From Streptomyces cyaneus (GTDB lineage Bacteria > Actinomycetota > Actinomycetes > Streptomycetales > Streptomycetaceae), in the NCBI RefSeq assembly GCF_004028635.1, contig NZ_RQJW01000027.1, positions 1-52,476 of the forward strand: DNA of 52,476 nucleotides, written 5' to 3'. This document shows positions 33,344 through 40,874 of this stretch, in pieces. The position numbers and the translations under genes were made by a program. Below the pieces are notes generated by a model. It was not told the origin of the DNA and searched no databases. It was given only the letters and a program-made list of their open reading frames with translations. Every line of letters starts with the position of its first letter. Positions within the stretch are counted from its first letter, which is position 1.

Positions 33344-34258
33344 ATGATCGAAGACGGCACCGGACTTCTCACCATCGGCGAGCTGGCCCGGGCCACCGGA
33401 CTGACCGTGCGCACCATCCGCTACTGGTCGGACGAGAGCGTGCTGCCCCCGGTGACCCGTTCCGCGGGCGGCTACCGGCTCTACGACGCCGAGTCCGTCG
33501 CCCGGCTGGAACTGATCCGCACTCTGCGCGAGCTGGGCCTGGGCCTGGACGACGTACGCAAGGTGCTGGCCGGGGAGGCGACGGTCGCGCAGGTCGCGGC
33601 CGCGCATGTGGTGGCGTTGGACGCGCAGATCCGGTCGCTGAAGGTGACCCGGGCCGTGCTGTCGACCGTGGCACGGCGCGGCTCGACCTCGGAGGAGATG
33701 ACCTTGGTGAACAAACTGGCGCGGCTGTCGGCGGCCGAGCGAAGGCGGATCGTCGACGACTTCATGAGCGAGATCTTCGAGGGGCTCGATACGGCCGACC
33801 CCGACATCCGCGGCCGGCTGCGGTTCGTACCGGCGGAGCTGCCCGACGACCCCACGCCGGAGCAGGTGGACGCCTGGGTGGAACTGGCGGAAATGATCCA
33901 GGACCCGGACTTCCGCGCGCTGATGCGCAGGATGATCGAGTTCAATGCGGCGGACCGCGGGCCGGATGTCCCGGCGGGCACGTCCCTGTGGTTCATCAGC
34001 CGCCTGGTGCAGCTCGCAGCCGACGCACGGCGCCAGGGCATCGCTCCCGAGGCACCGGAGGCCGAGGAGGTGCTGCGGCAGCTGCTCGGCGACGCCGACC
34101 GGGCCGCCGTACTGGAGCGGCTGTCGGCGGCTTCGAGCTCACGGGTCGCCCGGTACCGGGAGCTGTGGGCCGTGGTGAAGGGCCTCGAACCCCAGCCGTC
34201 GTACGCCGAGGACTTCGCCTGGGTGGTCGCCGCGCTGCAGGCGCGGCCGGGCGGTTAG
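33344..34258 (+). CDS. MerR family transcriptional regulator
   Basis: 304 aa. The N-terminal winged-helix domain (about 8-77) has LLTIGELARATGLTVRTIRYW and GYRLYDAESVARLELIRTL, typical of MerR. A dimerisation helix (about 85-120) follows, then a ~170-aa alpha-helical effector domain (LSAAERRRIVDDFMSEIFEGL; TPEQVDAWVELAEMIQDPDF) of the type seen in Streptomyces MerR proteins that sense small molecules; the ligand is unknown. It is divergent from a GNAT gene across a 58-nt region containing a MerR-style promoter, implying autoregulation and possibly control of the acetyltransferase. Confidence 0.92.
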   Translation: MIEDGTGLLTIGELARATGLTVRTIRYWSDESVLPPVTRSAGGYRLYDAESVARLELIRTLRELGLGLDDVRKVLAGEATVAQVAAAHVVALDAQIRSLKVTRAVLSTVARRGSTSEEMTLVNKLARLSAAERRRIVDDFMSEIFEGLDTADPDIRGRLRFVPAELPDDPTPEQVDAWVELAEMIQDPDFRALMRRMIEFNAADRGPDVPAGTSLWFISRLVQLAADARRQGIAPEAPEAEEVLRQLLGDADRAAVLERLSAASSSRVARYRELWAVVKGLEPQPSYAEDFAWVVAALQARPGG

Positions 34259-34318
34259 TCTGACCTGCGGCAGCACGCCAGCAAGACACGACAAAACGCG
34301 AGAAAAAGGGGCGGACCG

Positions 34319-34537
34319 GTGGCGCACATCGACATCGAGGAAGCGCGCAAGCAGTTCGAGCGGATCGATGGGGACGGAGACGGGTTCATCACCGCCGCCG
34401 AGTTCAAGTCAGCGCTCGCCCAGGGCGGCGACTGGAACGTGACGGAGTCGGTCGCCGAGGCGATCATCAAGAGCCGCGACCTGAACGGCGACAAGGTCCT
34501 GTCGTTCGACGAGTTCTGGTCCTTCCTGAACAAGTGA
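34319..34537 (+). CDS. Small EF-hand calcium-binding protein
   Basis: A 72-aa acidic protein with two EF-hand loops: DGDGDGFITAAE (about 18-29), a canonical loop, and DLNGDKVLSFDE (about 54-65), with Lys at position 6 instead of Gly but correct Asp/Asn/Asp and Glu12. It is of the calmodulin-like small protein type known in Streptomyces (S. coelicolor has several such Cab proteins). No signal peptide. GTG 34319 has AGGGG about 7 nt upstream. It lies 60 bp after the MerR gene and before a good terminator, so it could be cotranscribed with MerR. Confidence 0.9.
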   Translation: MAHIDIEEARKQFERIDGDGDGFITAAEFKSALAQGGDWNVTESVAEAIIKSRDLNGDKVLSFDEFWSFLNK

Positions 34538-34560
34538 CGAGTGACGAGTGACGCATGAGG

Positions 34561-34602
34561 AAGGGTGCCCGCTCATCGCTGCGGTGGTGAACGGGCACCT
34601 TT
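34561..34602 (+). terminator. Hairpin after the EF-hand gene
   Basis: AAGGGTGCCCG (34561-34571) pairs with 34592-34602 (one G-U wobble), loop 20 nt, followed by CGTTC. It also lies 56 nt past the end of the convergent MOSC gene. Confidence 0.75.
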
Positions 34603-34657
34603 CGTTCATGCCGGGCAAGATCGTCGTACGGATCTGAGGCGCGTCGGCGCGCCTACG

Positions 34658-35200
34658 TCACACGATCTCCAGGGGCCGGTGCGGCCCGTCCGGAAGCTGG
34701 ACGAGGATCGGGTCCCCGGCCCTGACCACACCTCCGCTGAGGACGACGCTCATGATCCCGGACTTGAACCGCACACCGCCCTCGGCGTCCCGCCCGACGA
34801 CCTGCTTCATCAACCCCTGCTGAAACCCGTCGATCTGTGCACAGGGATTGCGTAGCCCGGTCACCTCCACGACGGCCTCGCCCCCGAGTCGCAGGAGCGT
34901 CCCCGTCGGCAGCCCGAGCAGATCGATGCCCTGCGTGGTGACGTTCTCCCCGAGCTCCCCGGCCGCCACCTCGAAACCCGCCTCGCGCACCTCGTCGAAC
35001 AACTCCGCATGGATGAGGTGTACTTGCCGCAGGTTCGGCTGCGAGGGATCCTTCCGCATCCGGAACCGGTGCTTCACGGTGGCGCCCGCGTGCACGTCGC
35101 CCTCCACGCCGAGCCCGGCGATCAGCGTGATGCTCTCCCGGTTCGGCTTGGTGAACGAGTACGTTCCGTTACTGCTGACCGCCGCGACAGTCCCACTCAT
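34658..35200 (-). CDS. MOSC domain-containing protein
   Basis: 180 aa, cytoplasmic. The MOSC (molybdenum cofactor sulfurase C-terminal) fold is indicated by GVEGDVHAG, GELGENVTTQGIDLLGLPTGTLLRLG and LRNPCAQIDGF; the conserved Cys in NPC is the sulfur-carrying position proposed for the family. Stand-alone MOSC proteins, such as YiiM-like, handle sulfur for molybdenum enzymes or reduce N-hydroxylated compounds; the exact role is unknown here. ATG 35200 with GAGGGGAG about 11 nt upstream. It follows the GH25 gene on the same strand after a 61-nt gap. Confidence 0.9.
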   Translation of the reverse strand: MSGTVAAVSSNGTYSFTKPNRESITLIAGLGVEGDVHAGATVKHRFRMRKDPSQPNLRQVHLIHAELFDEVREAGFEVAAGELGENVTTQGIDLLGLPTGTLLRLGGEAVVEVTGLRNPCAQIDGFQQGLMKQVVGRDAEGGVRFKSGIMSVVLSGGVVRAGDPILVQLPDGPHRPLEIV

Positions 35201-35261
35201 GCCGAGAAGCTCCCCTCTTCCGCAGCGACGACTGCTTCGCCGCAGGTCGGAGCCTATGCGG

Positions 35262-35819
35262 TCAGGCGTTCTCGGCCCACTCCCGCAGCGCGGCCTTGCT
35301 TTCGAAGCGGGCGACGTTCTTGTCCAGCGGGTCGTCCGTGTACTGGTGGAAGCGCCACTTCGCCTGGATGCGGGGCTTGCCTGCGGTCACGTAGTCGGCG
35401 ATCCAGAGCCCGTCACCGGCGTACGACGTCGTGTCGACGTTGAGCCAGTAGTGCCGGTTCGCGTACAGGATCACCGGGTTGTTGGGCCGCTTCTCCTTCA
35501 CCTTCCGGATGAAGAGGTCCTTCTCCGCGTTGCTCGCGTGCGTCCCCGCACTCGTGGTCTCCCAGTCGACGGCGAGGATGTCGCCCGCTCTCTCGGGGGC
35601 CTTGCTGACGAAGTACTCCGCCTGGGCCGAGAGGTTGCCGGGCCACAGGAAGTGGTAGAAGCCGACTACCAGGCCCGCGTCGCGGGCGCGCTTGGTCTGG
35701 GCGGCGAGTTTGGGGTTGGTGTAGGAGCGGCCCTCGGTCGCCTTGATGAAGACGAAGGAGAGGCCGTCGGTGTCGTATGTCGAGGACTGGTACGCGCTTA
35801 CGTCGATGCCGCGCAGCAT
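35262..35819 (-). CDS. GH25 family lysozyme (N,O-diacetylmuramidase fold) without signal peptide
   Basis: A 185-aa glycoside hydrolase 25 protein. GIDVSAYQ near the N-terminus carries the first catalytic-site Asp, and DILAVDWE (about 80-87) the D-x-E pair. The later YHFLWPGN, ILYANRHYW and WIADYV are family motifs, so the domain is complete. It starts right at the catalytic domain (MLRGIDVSAYQ), with no signal peptide or cell-wall-binding domain. Export would need a phage-like holin or other route. Start ATG 35819 has AGGGAG about 8 nt upstream. A longer frame to 36860 is antisense to the next gene. Confidence 0.9.
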   Translation of the reverse strand: MLRGIDVSAYQSSTYDTDGLSFVFIKATEGRSYTNPKLAAQTKRARDAGLVVGFYHFLWPGNLSAQAEYFVSKAPERAGDILAVDWETTSAGTHASNAEKDLFIRKVKEKRPNNPVILYANRHYWLNVDTTSYAGDGLWIADYVTAGKPRIQAKWRFHQYTDDPLDKNVARFESKAALREWAENA

Positions 35820-35900
35820 GTGGGGAGCTCCCTGAAGTGCCGGTGGGGGGACAGGGGTTGGACTTGTTGTATGCCCCACCTTGACATGGGTGATCCGTCC

Positions 35901-36968
35901 ATGACACGGAAATGTGAACCTCCGACAGGTGACCCCTGGGAGGGAGTGGACGCTGCGGCACTCGCGCGGGCCGTGCGTGCGCAGGCGGGGCGCCCGGTGG
36001 CTGGCATCGACGACATGGCGGCGTATCTCGCCGCTCAGGTGTCGGACACCTCGCACCGCGAGGTCATCGGCCCACTCCTCGACGGGCAGGGGGTCAGTGG
36101 TGTCGTGGTGCGGCGCGGCGCCGTCCTCGCGTCGTGGGGTGACCCGACGCGCGCGGAGATGGCGTACAGCGCCACGAAGAGCGTGCTGTCGCTGGTGGCG
36201 GGCGTCGCGTTCGACGACGGGGTGTTGCGCCTGGACGAGCCGGTGGCGGAGTCGGTGGACCTGCCCGAGTTCGGCAGCAGCTCCCACGGGCGCGCGATCA
36301 CATGGCGCCACCTGCTGGATCAAACCAGCCAGTGGGAGGGTGAGTTGTGGTCCAAGCCGACGTGGGTGGACGCGCAGAGCACCCGGGAGGGCACCGAGTC
36401 GGCGGGGGGACCGCCCGGCGCCGGCTGGGCCTACAACGACGTACGGGTGAACCTGACCGCGCTGGCGCTCACGGTCCTGTTCGGCCGCGCCCTGCCGGAC
36501 GTGCTGCGCGACCGCGTCATGACGCCGATCGGCGCCTGCGACGGGTGGTCCTGGCACGGCTATGAGAACTCGGTGGTCGAGATCGACGGCGCCGCCGTGC
36601 CGGTGGTCTCCGGTGGCGCGCACTGGGGCGGCGGTCTGTGGATCAGCGCCCTGGACCTGGCCCGCATCGGCCGGCTCTGCCTGCGCGGCGGGACATGGGG
36701 CGGGCGTCAGGTCCTGTCGCGTCGCTGGATCGAGGAGCTGTGGACGCCCTGCCGGGTCAAGCCCGAGTACGGCCTGTCCTGGTGGCTCAACGACGACGGC
36801 ACGGTATGGCCCCGAGCGCCGCGCACCGGACGCTGCGCCCGCGGAAACGGGGGCAGCCACCTGCTGTGGGTGGATCCGGCACGCGACCTGGTGATCGTCT
36901 CGCGATGGGGCATGGAGGCCGAGCGCCTGCTGACCGAGGTGTCGGCGGCGGTGCCGCCCACCTCGTGA
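35901..36968 (+). CDS. Serine hydrolase, beta-lactamase/class C PBP family
   Basis: 355 aa. S-x-x-K catalytic motif SATK (Ser at about 90) after VVVRRGAVLASWGDP, then the Y-x-N-like YND in GWAYNDVRVN (about 178), and late GNGGSH replacing the KTG/HxG box. Family members include esterases, D-aminopeptidases and carboxypeptidase-like enzymes, often cytoplasmic; no signal peptide is seen. Start is uncertain: ATG 35901 or ATG 35886, neither with a convincing ribosome site, or GTG at about 35943 after GGGAGG. The stop is 9 bp from the left sdaA fragment at 36978, so before the island inserted this gene and sdaA were convergent neighbours. Confidence 0.88.
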   Translation: MTRKCEPPTGDPWEGVDAAALARAVRAQAGRPVAGIDDMAAYLAAQVSDTSHREVIGPLLDGQGVSGVVVRRGAVLASWGDPTRAEMAYSATKSVLSLVAGVAFDDGVLRLDEPVAESVDLPEFGSSSHGRAITWRHLLDQTSQWEGELWSKPTWVDAQSTREGTESAGGPPGAGWAYNDVRVNLTALALTVLFGRALPDVLRDRVMTPIGACDGWSWHGYENSVVEIDGAAVPVVSGGAHWGGGLWISALDLARIGRLCLRGGTWGGRQVLSRRWIEELWTPCRVKPEYGLSWWLNDDGTVWPRAPRTGRCARGNGGSHLLWVDPARDLVIVSRWGMEAERLLTEVSAAVPPTS

Positions 36969-36977
36969 GGGGTTCCC

Positions 36978-37035
36978 TCAGCACTCGATGATGTTGACCG
37001 CCAGCCCGCCCCGCGCCGTCTCCTTGTACTTCACC
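36978..37035. repeat. Left att-like repeat: 58-bp fragment of the sdaA 3' end
   Basis: Identical over 58 bp to 50972-51029. On the minus strand it encodes the last 18 residues of SdaA plus the stop. Similarity extends about 9 bp further with two mismatches (ACATGT shared), then ends. Confidence 0.92.
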
Positions 37036-37108
37036 TACATGTGGACGGCTGTTGATCATGTGGTTGACCTGCAGTTTTGGCATGCCCAGGCTTGCCTTGA
37101 ACCACGTC

Positions 37109-37128
37109 AGGGACTTTTTGGGGACTTC
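37109..37128. repeat. Left cluster of putative integrase arm sites
   Basis: AGGGACTTTTT (37109-37119) followed by TGGGGACTTC (37119-37128). The same words occur in the right cluster at 50839-50902, in the same orientation. Confidence 0.55.
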
Positions 37129-37600
37129 TTGTCGGGCGGTGATTACAACGTATCCCATGCTGCGTGAGGCGCCCGCGGGATTGGGCAGTTGATGCTCGGG
37201 CGGCATTCGATGGCTGGGGTTTCTTGTTTTCGTTGACCTTGGAATTTGGGCCAATCGGGCACGTGTGGTCTGTGCATCGCAATGCGTAGGTCTGAGGCTT
37301 GCAGTCGGTGGCGGTTCTGCTCTGCAGGGCTGTGAGCTGGTCTTTTGTATCTTGTGGTCACTCTTCTTCGGGCTGTTCGGATTGTCGTGGTGGCCGTGTG
37401 GTGGCCGAGCGTGCAAACCGGCTCTCGGCTAACCGTGAAATTGGAGGTTCGCAGGGGGGAGTGATGGTTGTGGCATCTCGACAATCGCGCTCCACCTGCG
37501 TCCCCGTTCGGGCGGTCGCTGGCCCTGACCTGTTGTGGTGCTGGGTTACAGGCGGCTGTGTGCGGAAGGCGCCGTCAATGCGGACCAGGGCGCCCCTTCG
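37129..37600. other. Gene-free, AT-richer left end of the island
   Basis: No supported gene in these ~470 bases. Composition is clearly less GC-rich than the surrounding chromosome (for example TTTCTTGTTTTCGTTGACC near 37218), consistent with acquired DNA. Open frames here have codon use unlike the organism and no recognisable motif. Confidence 0.55.
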
Positions 37601-37619
37601 TCGTCCCTGGTCTCCGAAA

Positions 37620-37786
37620 TGCATCGAGGAACCCCAGGTTGTCGCTGACGAGCCGTTCACTGCCGCCTTCGGGGTTCGTGGCGCCCCGGGATGGCACCGG
37701 TGGTGCTGTCTCTGGTCATGGTTCTGCAGTTCTCCGAGAACCTGACCGACCGTCAGGAAGCGGTCTGTGGGGTGGCTCACTCTTGA
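37620..37786 (+). pseudogene. Transposase N-terminal remnant (IS1182-like), frameshifted
   Basis: In one frame the sequence reads EPQVVADEPFTAAFGVRGAPGW; after a one-base frame change it continues PVVLSLVMVLQFSENLTDRQ, then degenerates and stops at 37786. The combination ADEPF...AFGVRGAPG...LVMVLQF.ENLTDRQ is the conserved N-terminal part of IS1182-type transposases. The catalytic region is absent. It lies between the left island end and the LamG gene promoter. Confidence 0.65.
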
Positions 37787-37793
37787 AATGCCC

Positions 37794-37822
37794 TTGATTC
37801 GGTCAAGGGCGTCCCATACGTT
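37794..37822 (+). promoter_or_regulatory. Candidate sigma-70-like promoter for the LamG/RHS genes
   Basis: TTGATT (37794-37799), 17-bp spacer, TACGTT (37817-37822). Transcription would begin near 37829, giving a ~72-nt leader before the ATG at 37901. Confidence 0.45.
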
Positions 37823-37900
37823 TCTTTCGCCACTGCTGTACAGCATGGCCACATCAATTTCATAGCGGGCTCTGGGGAGAGCCTGGGGGGAGACAAGGGT

Positions 37901-40771
37901 ATGACCAACCCTTGGTTCCGGCGGCTTCGTGCTGCCCGGACGCTCGGCGTGCTGCTCGGCAGCGCCGTCGTCCTGGGCGCGCTGCCCGCCGTCACCAGTC
38001 CGGCCGGCGCGGCCGGCAGCACACCGCCGGCCTCGGGCGAGGCGGCCGCGTTCGCACTGGCAGCTGAGACCGGCGAACCGGTGGAGATCATTCAGCAGCG
38101 CACCGAGAACGAACTCGTCTTCGCCAACCCAGCCGGCTCGTTGACCAGCGAGACCAGCGTCGAGCCGCAGCGGGTGGAGCGTCCCGACGGCAGCTGGGTG
38201 AAGGCCGACGCGACCCTCGAACGTCGGCCGGACGGCACGGTCGGGCCGAAGGCCGCCGTCGTTGACCTGGCTTTCGCGGCGGGCGGCTCGTCCGACTTCG
38301 TCACGCTCGGCGAGGAGGGCAAGTCCTTCACCCTGCGCTGGCCGACCCCGCTGCCGGAGCCGGTCCTGGACGGCGACACCGCCGAGTACCGCGAGGTTCT
38401 CCCGGGCGTGGACCTGCTGGCCAGCGCCTCCGTCACCGGCTACTCGTACGTCCTGGAGGTGAAGACCCCGGAGGCGGCCCGCAGCCCGGAACTGGCCGAA
38501 CTGCGGTTGCCCGTACGGTCGCAGGGCCTGGACCTCAGCACCGGTCCGACCGGTGGTCTCCAGGCCGTGGACGCCTCCGGTGAGCGGGTCTTCGGCGGTC
38601 AGGGACCCAAGATGTGGGACTCCTCCAACACCAGGGTGCCCGCCGACGCCGTACCCGCCTCGGGCACCGACATGCCCGCCCAGGAGGCGCCGGACGCTGC
38701 GGCCAAGGTCGCCGATATGGCCCTCGACGTCTCGGCATCCGCCGTCACCGTTGAGCCCGACCGTTCCGTGCTGACCGCGTCCGACACCGACTTCCCGGTC
38801 TACCTCGACCCGGAGGCCGGCATGTCCAAGAGCGAGTGGCTGTACGTCTCCAGCGCCCACCCGAGCACCGAGTTCCACAAGTTCAAGAAGGACGAGGGCG
38901 TCGGGCGCTGCTCGTACAAGTCCATCGGCGGCACGTACTACGTGTGCAGCTCGTCGCCGTACACCAACCGCATGTACTTCCAGTTCTCCACCGACGGCTG
39001 GAAGAACCGCACGATCTCCAAAGCGGTCTTCGAGGTCTACGAGACCTTTTCCTTCTCCTGCCAGAAGAGCACCGTCAACCTGCACGCGGTGAGCGAGGGC
39101 GGCGTGGACTCCGCCACCAACTGGAACAACAAGCCGAAGGACGGCGACCTCATGGTCGACCGCACGGTGGCATACGGCCGCGGCGACAGCTGCAGCCCCG
39201 ATGCCCCGGCCAGTTGGGTCGACTTCCAGGACAACGCCGACGAGGGCAACGAGAACCTCACCGCGACCGTCCGCAAGAAGGCCAAGGCCGAGGACCCGAT
39301 CGCCTTCTCGCTGCGGGCCGCCGACGAGGACGACGCCAACTCCTGGAAGCGGTTCCGCGGCGACAACGCCAAGCTCGTCGTCACGTACAACACCACTCCG
39401 GGCAAGCCGTACAACGAGCGGCTGACCAACCCGGAGGAGAAGACCTGCACCACGGACAACACCAAGCGTCCCTGGATCCGTGACGACACCCCGACCATGG
39501 CGGTCAACGGCACCGACGCCGACTCCTACAGCGACGGCGCCGGCCAGAACCTCACCGCCACCTTCCGCGTCTGGGACCAGGTCGACGGCCGGCCCATGGT
39601 CTACGAGGGCAATGACGGCCCGCAAAACGAGGGCGTCTTCGAAGAGCACATCCCCGTCAGGGAACTCACCCACGGCCACGGCTACAAGTGGCACGCCCAG
39701 CTCTACGACGGCTCGACCGGCAAGCTGAAGGACTCCGGCTACTCGGACTGGTCGGACTGGTGCGAGTTCGTGGTGGACACCGAACGGCCCGACACCAAGC
39801 CGCTGGTGAAGCCGACGGACGGCGAGACGGACCTGCCGGTGGGTGCCAAGAGGCACTTCACCCTCTCCGCGAACGGCAACTCCGACTCCGTCTTCAAGAA
39901 CGACGTCGAGTACTACGAGTGGGACCTGGGCAGCGACACCCCCGGCCGCAAGGCCACGCCCGCGAGCCTCGGCGGCAACGCCACCATCGAGGTGCCGACC
40001 TCCACCTTCGGGCCGAACGTGCTCTACGTCCGCAGCGTCGACCAGGCCGGCAACCGCGGCCCGCTGGAGAAGTACATCTTCACCGCTGACCGCGCCTGCG
40101 CGGACGCCCTCGCCGACTCCTGCGCCGCCGCCGTCTACGGCCTCGACCAGACCTCCGGGACAACCGCGCCCGACACCTCCGACCACGACCGCGACCTCAC
40201 GGTCAAGGGCGCCGACTGGGTCGCGGGCAACCACTCCGCCACTCAGGCCGCCGACAAGGCTCTGCGCTTCAACGGCAGCAGCGACTACGCCACCGCCGCC
40301 TCCGCCGTCCACACCGGGCAGGCGTTCACCATCTCGGCATGGGTGCGGCCGACCTCGCTGAGCGAGAACATCTCGGTGATCAGCCAGGCCGGAAGCAGCG
40401 GCAACGGCCTCAACCTCTACTACTCGACGGCCTACAAGCGCTGGATCTTCGGCCGCCACATCGCCGACAAGGACGGCTCCGACATCATCCGCGCCATGGC
40501 GACGAGCGAGCGCCCGCCGACCGTCGGCAAGTGGACCCACCTGGCGGGGACTTACGACCCGGCGGCACGGAAGTTCACCCTCTACGTCGACGGCGAGGAA
40601 CAGGGAAGCAGCACCGTCACCGGCGTCTGGAATGCCACCAAGGGCCTGAACATCGGCCGAGCCCAGTACGACGGCACCTGGCGCGACTACTTCGCCGGCG
40701 ACATCGACGACGTACGGCTGGTGCCCGGGCTGCTCTCCGGCACGGAGATCTACCGGCTGGCGAACGACTAG
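37901..40771 (+). CDS. Large secreted DNRLRE/LamG domain protein preceding the RHS toxin
   Basis: A 956-aa extracellular protein. The signal peptide (RRLRAARTLGVLLGSAVVLG) is followed by a region with TENELVFANPAGSLTSETSVEP (about 65-90). A DNRLRE-like beta domain (about 300-500) has FQFSTDGWKNRTISKAVFEV. A fibronectin-like segment with YSDWSDWCEF follows, and a C-terminal LamG/concanavalin-like domain (about 760-956) with LRFNGSSDYATAAS, FTISAWVRP, GKWTHLAGTYDP and YFAGDIDDVRLV. No catalytic site is evident; LamG domains bind glycans or proteins. ATG 37901 has GGGGAG 8 nt upstream. It precedes the RHS gene by 103 bp on the same strand, a common Streptomyces pairing, and may assist RHS surface display or target binding. 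Confidence 0.9.
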   Translation: MTNPWFRRLRAARTLGVLLGSAVVLGALPAVTSPAGAAGSTPPASGEAAAFALAAETGEPVEIIQQRTENELVFANPAGSLTSETSVEPQRVERPDGSWVKADATLERRPDGTVGPKAAVVDLAFAAGGSSDFVTLGEEGKSFTLRWPTPLPEPVLDGDTAEYREVLPGVDLLASASVTGYSYVLEVKTPEAARSPELAELRLPVRSQGLDLSTGPTGGLQAVDASGERVFGGQGPKMWDSSNTRVPADAVPASGTDMPAQEAPDAAAKVADMALDVSASAVTVEPDRSVLTASDTDFPVYLDPEAGMSKSEWLYVSSAHPSTEFHKFKKDEGVGRCSYKSIGGTYYVCSSSPYTNRMYFQFSTDGWKNRTISKAVFEVYETFSFSCQKSTVNLHAVSEGGVDSATNWNNKPKDGDLMVDRTVAYGRGDSCSPDAPASWVDFQDNADEGNENLTATVRKKAKAEDPIAFSLRAADEDDANSWKRFRGDNAKLVVTYNTTPGKPYNERLTNPEEKTCTTDNTKRPWIRDDTPTMAVNGTDADSYSDGAGQNLTATFRVWDQVDGRPMVYEGNDGPQNEGVFEEHIPVRELTHGHGYKWHAQLYDGSTGKLKDSGYSDWSDWCEFVVDTERPDTKPLVKPTDGETDLPVGAKRHFTLSANGNSDSVFKNDVEYYEWDLGSDTPGRKATPASLGGNATIEVPTSTFGPNVLYVRSVDQAGNRGPLEKYIFTADRACADALADSCAAAVYGLDQTSGTTAPDTSDHDRDLTVKGADWVAGNHSATQAADKALRFNGSSDYATAASAVHTGQAFTISAWVRPTSLSENISVISQAGSSGNGLNLYYSTAYKRWIFGRHIADKDGSDIIRAMATSERPPTVGKWTHLAGTYDPAARKFTLYVDGEEQGSSTVTGVWNATKGLNIGRAQYDGTWRDYFAGDIDDVRLVPGLLSGTEIYRLAND

Positions 40772-40874
40772 CTGCTTGTGACAACCGGCATCTCCTGACC
40801 AGAGCGGCTTCGCCCGGGCGCACGGAAGACCACCGGCGTCCGGGCACCCCACATCACACGGGAGGGGAGCGCGC

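Noticed and set aside
37299..37745. 148-aa plus-strand ORF in the island left end
   Set aside because: Only its last part matches transposase sequence, after which a frame change is needed; the rest lacks GC third-position bias and motifs.
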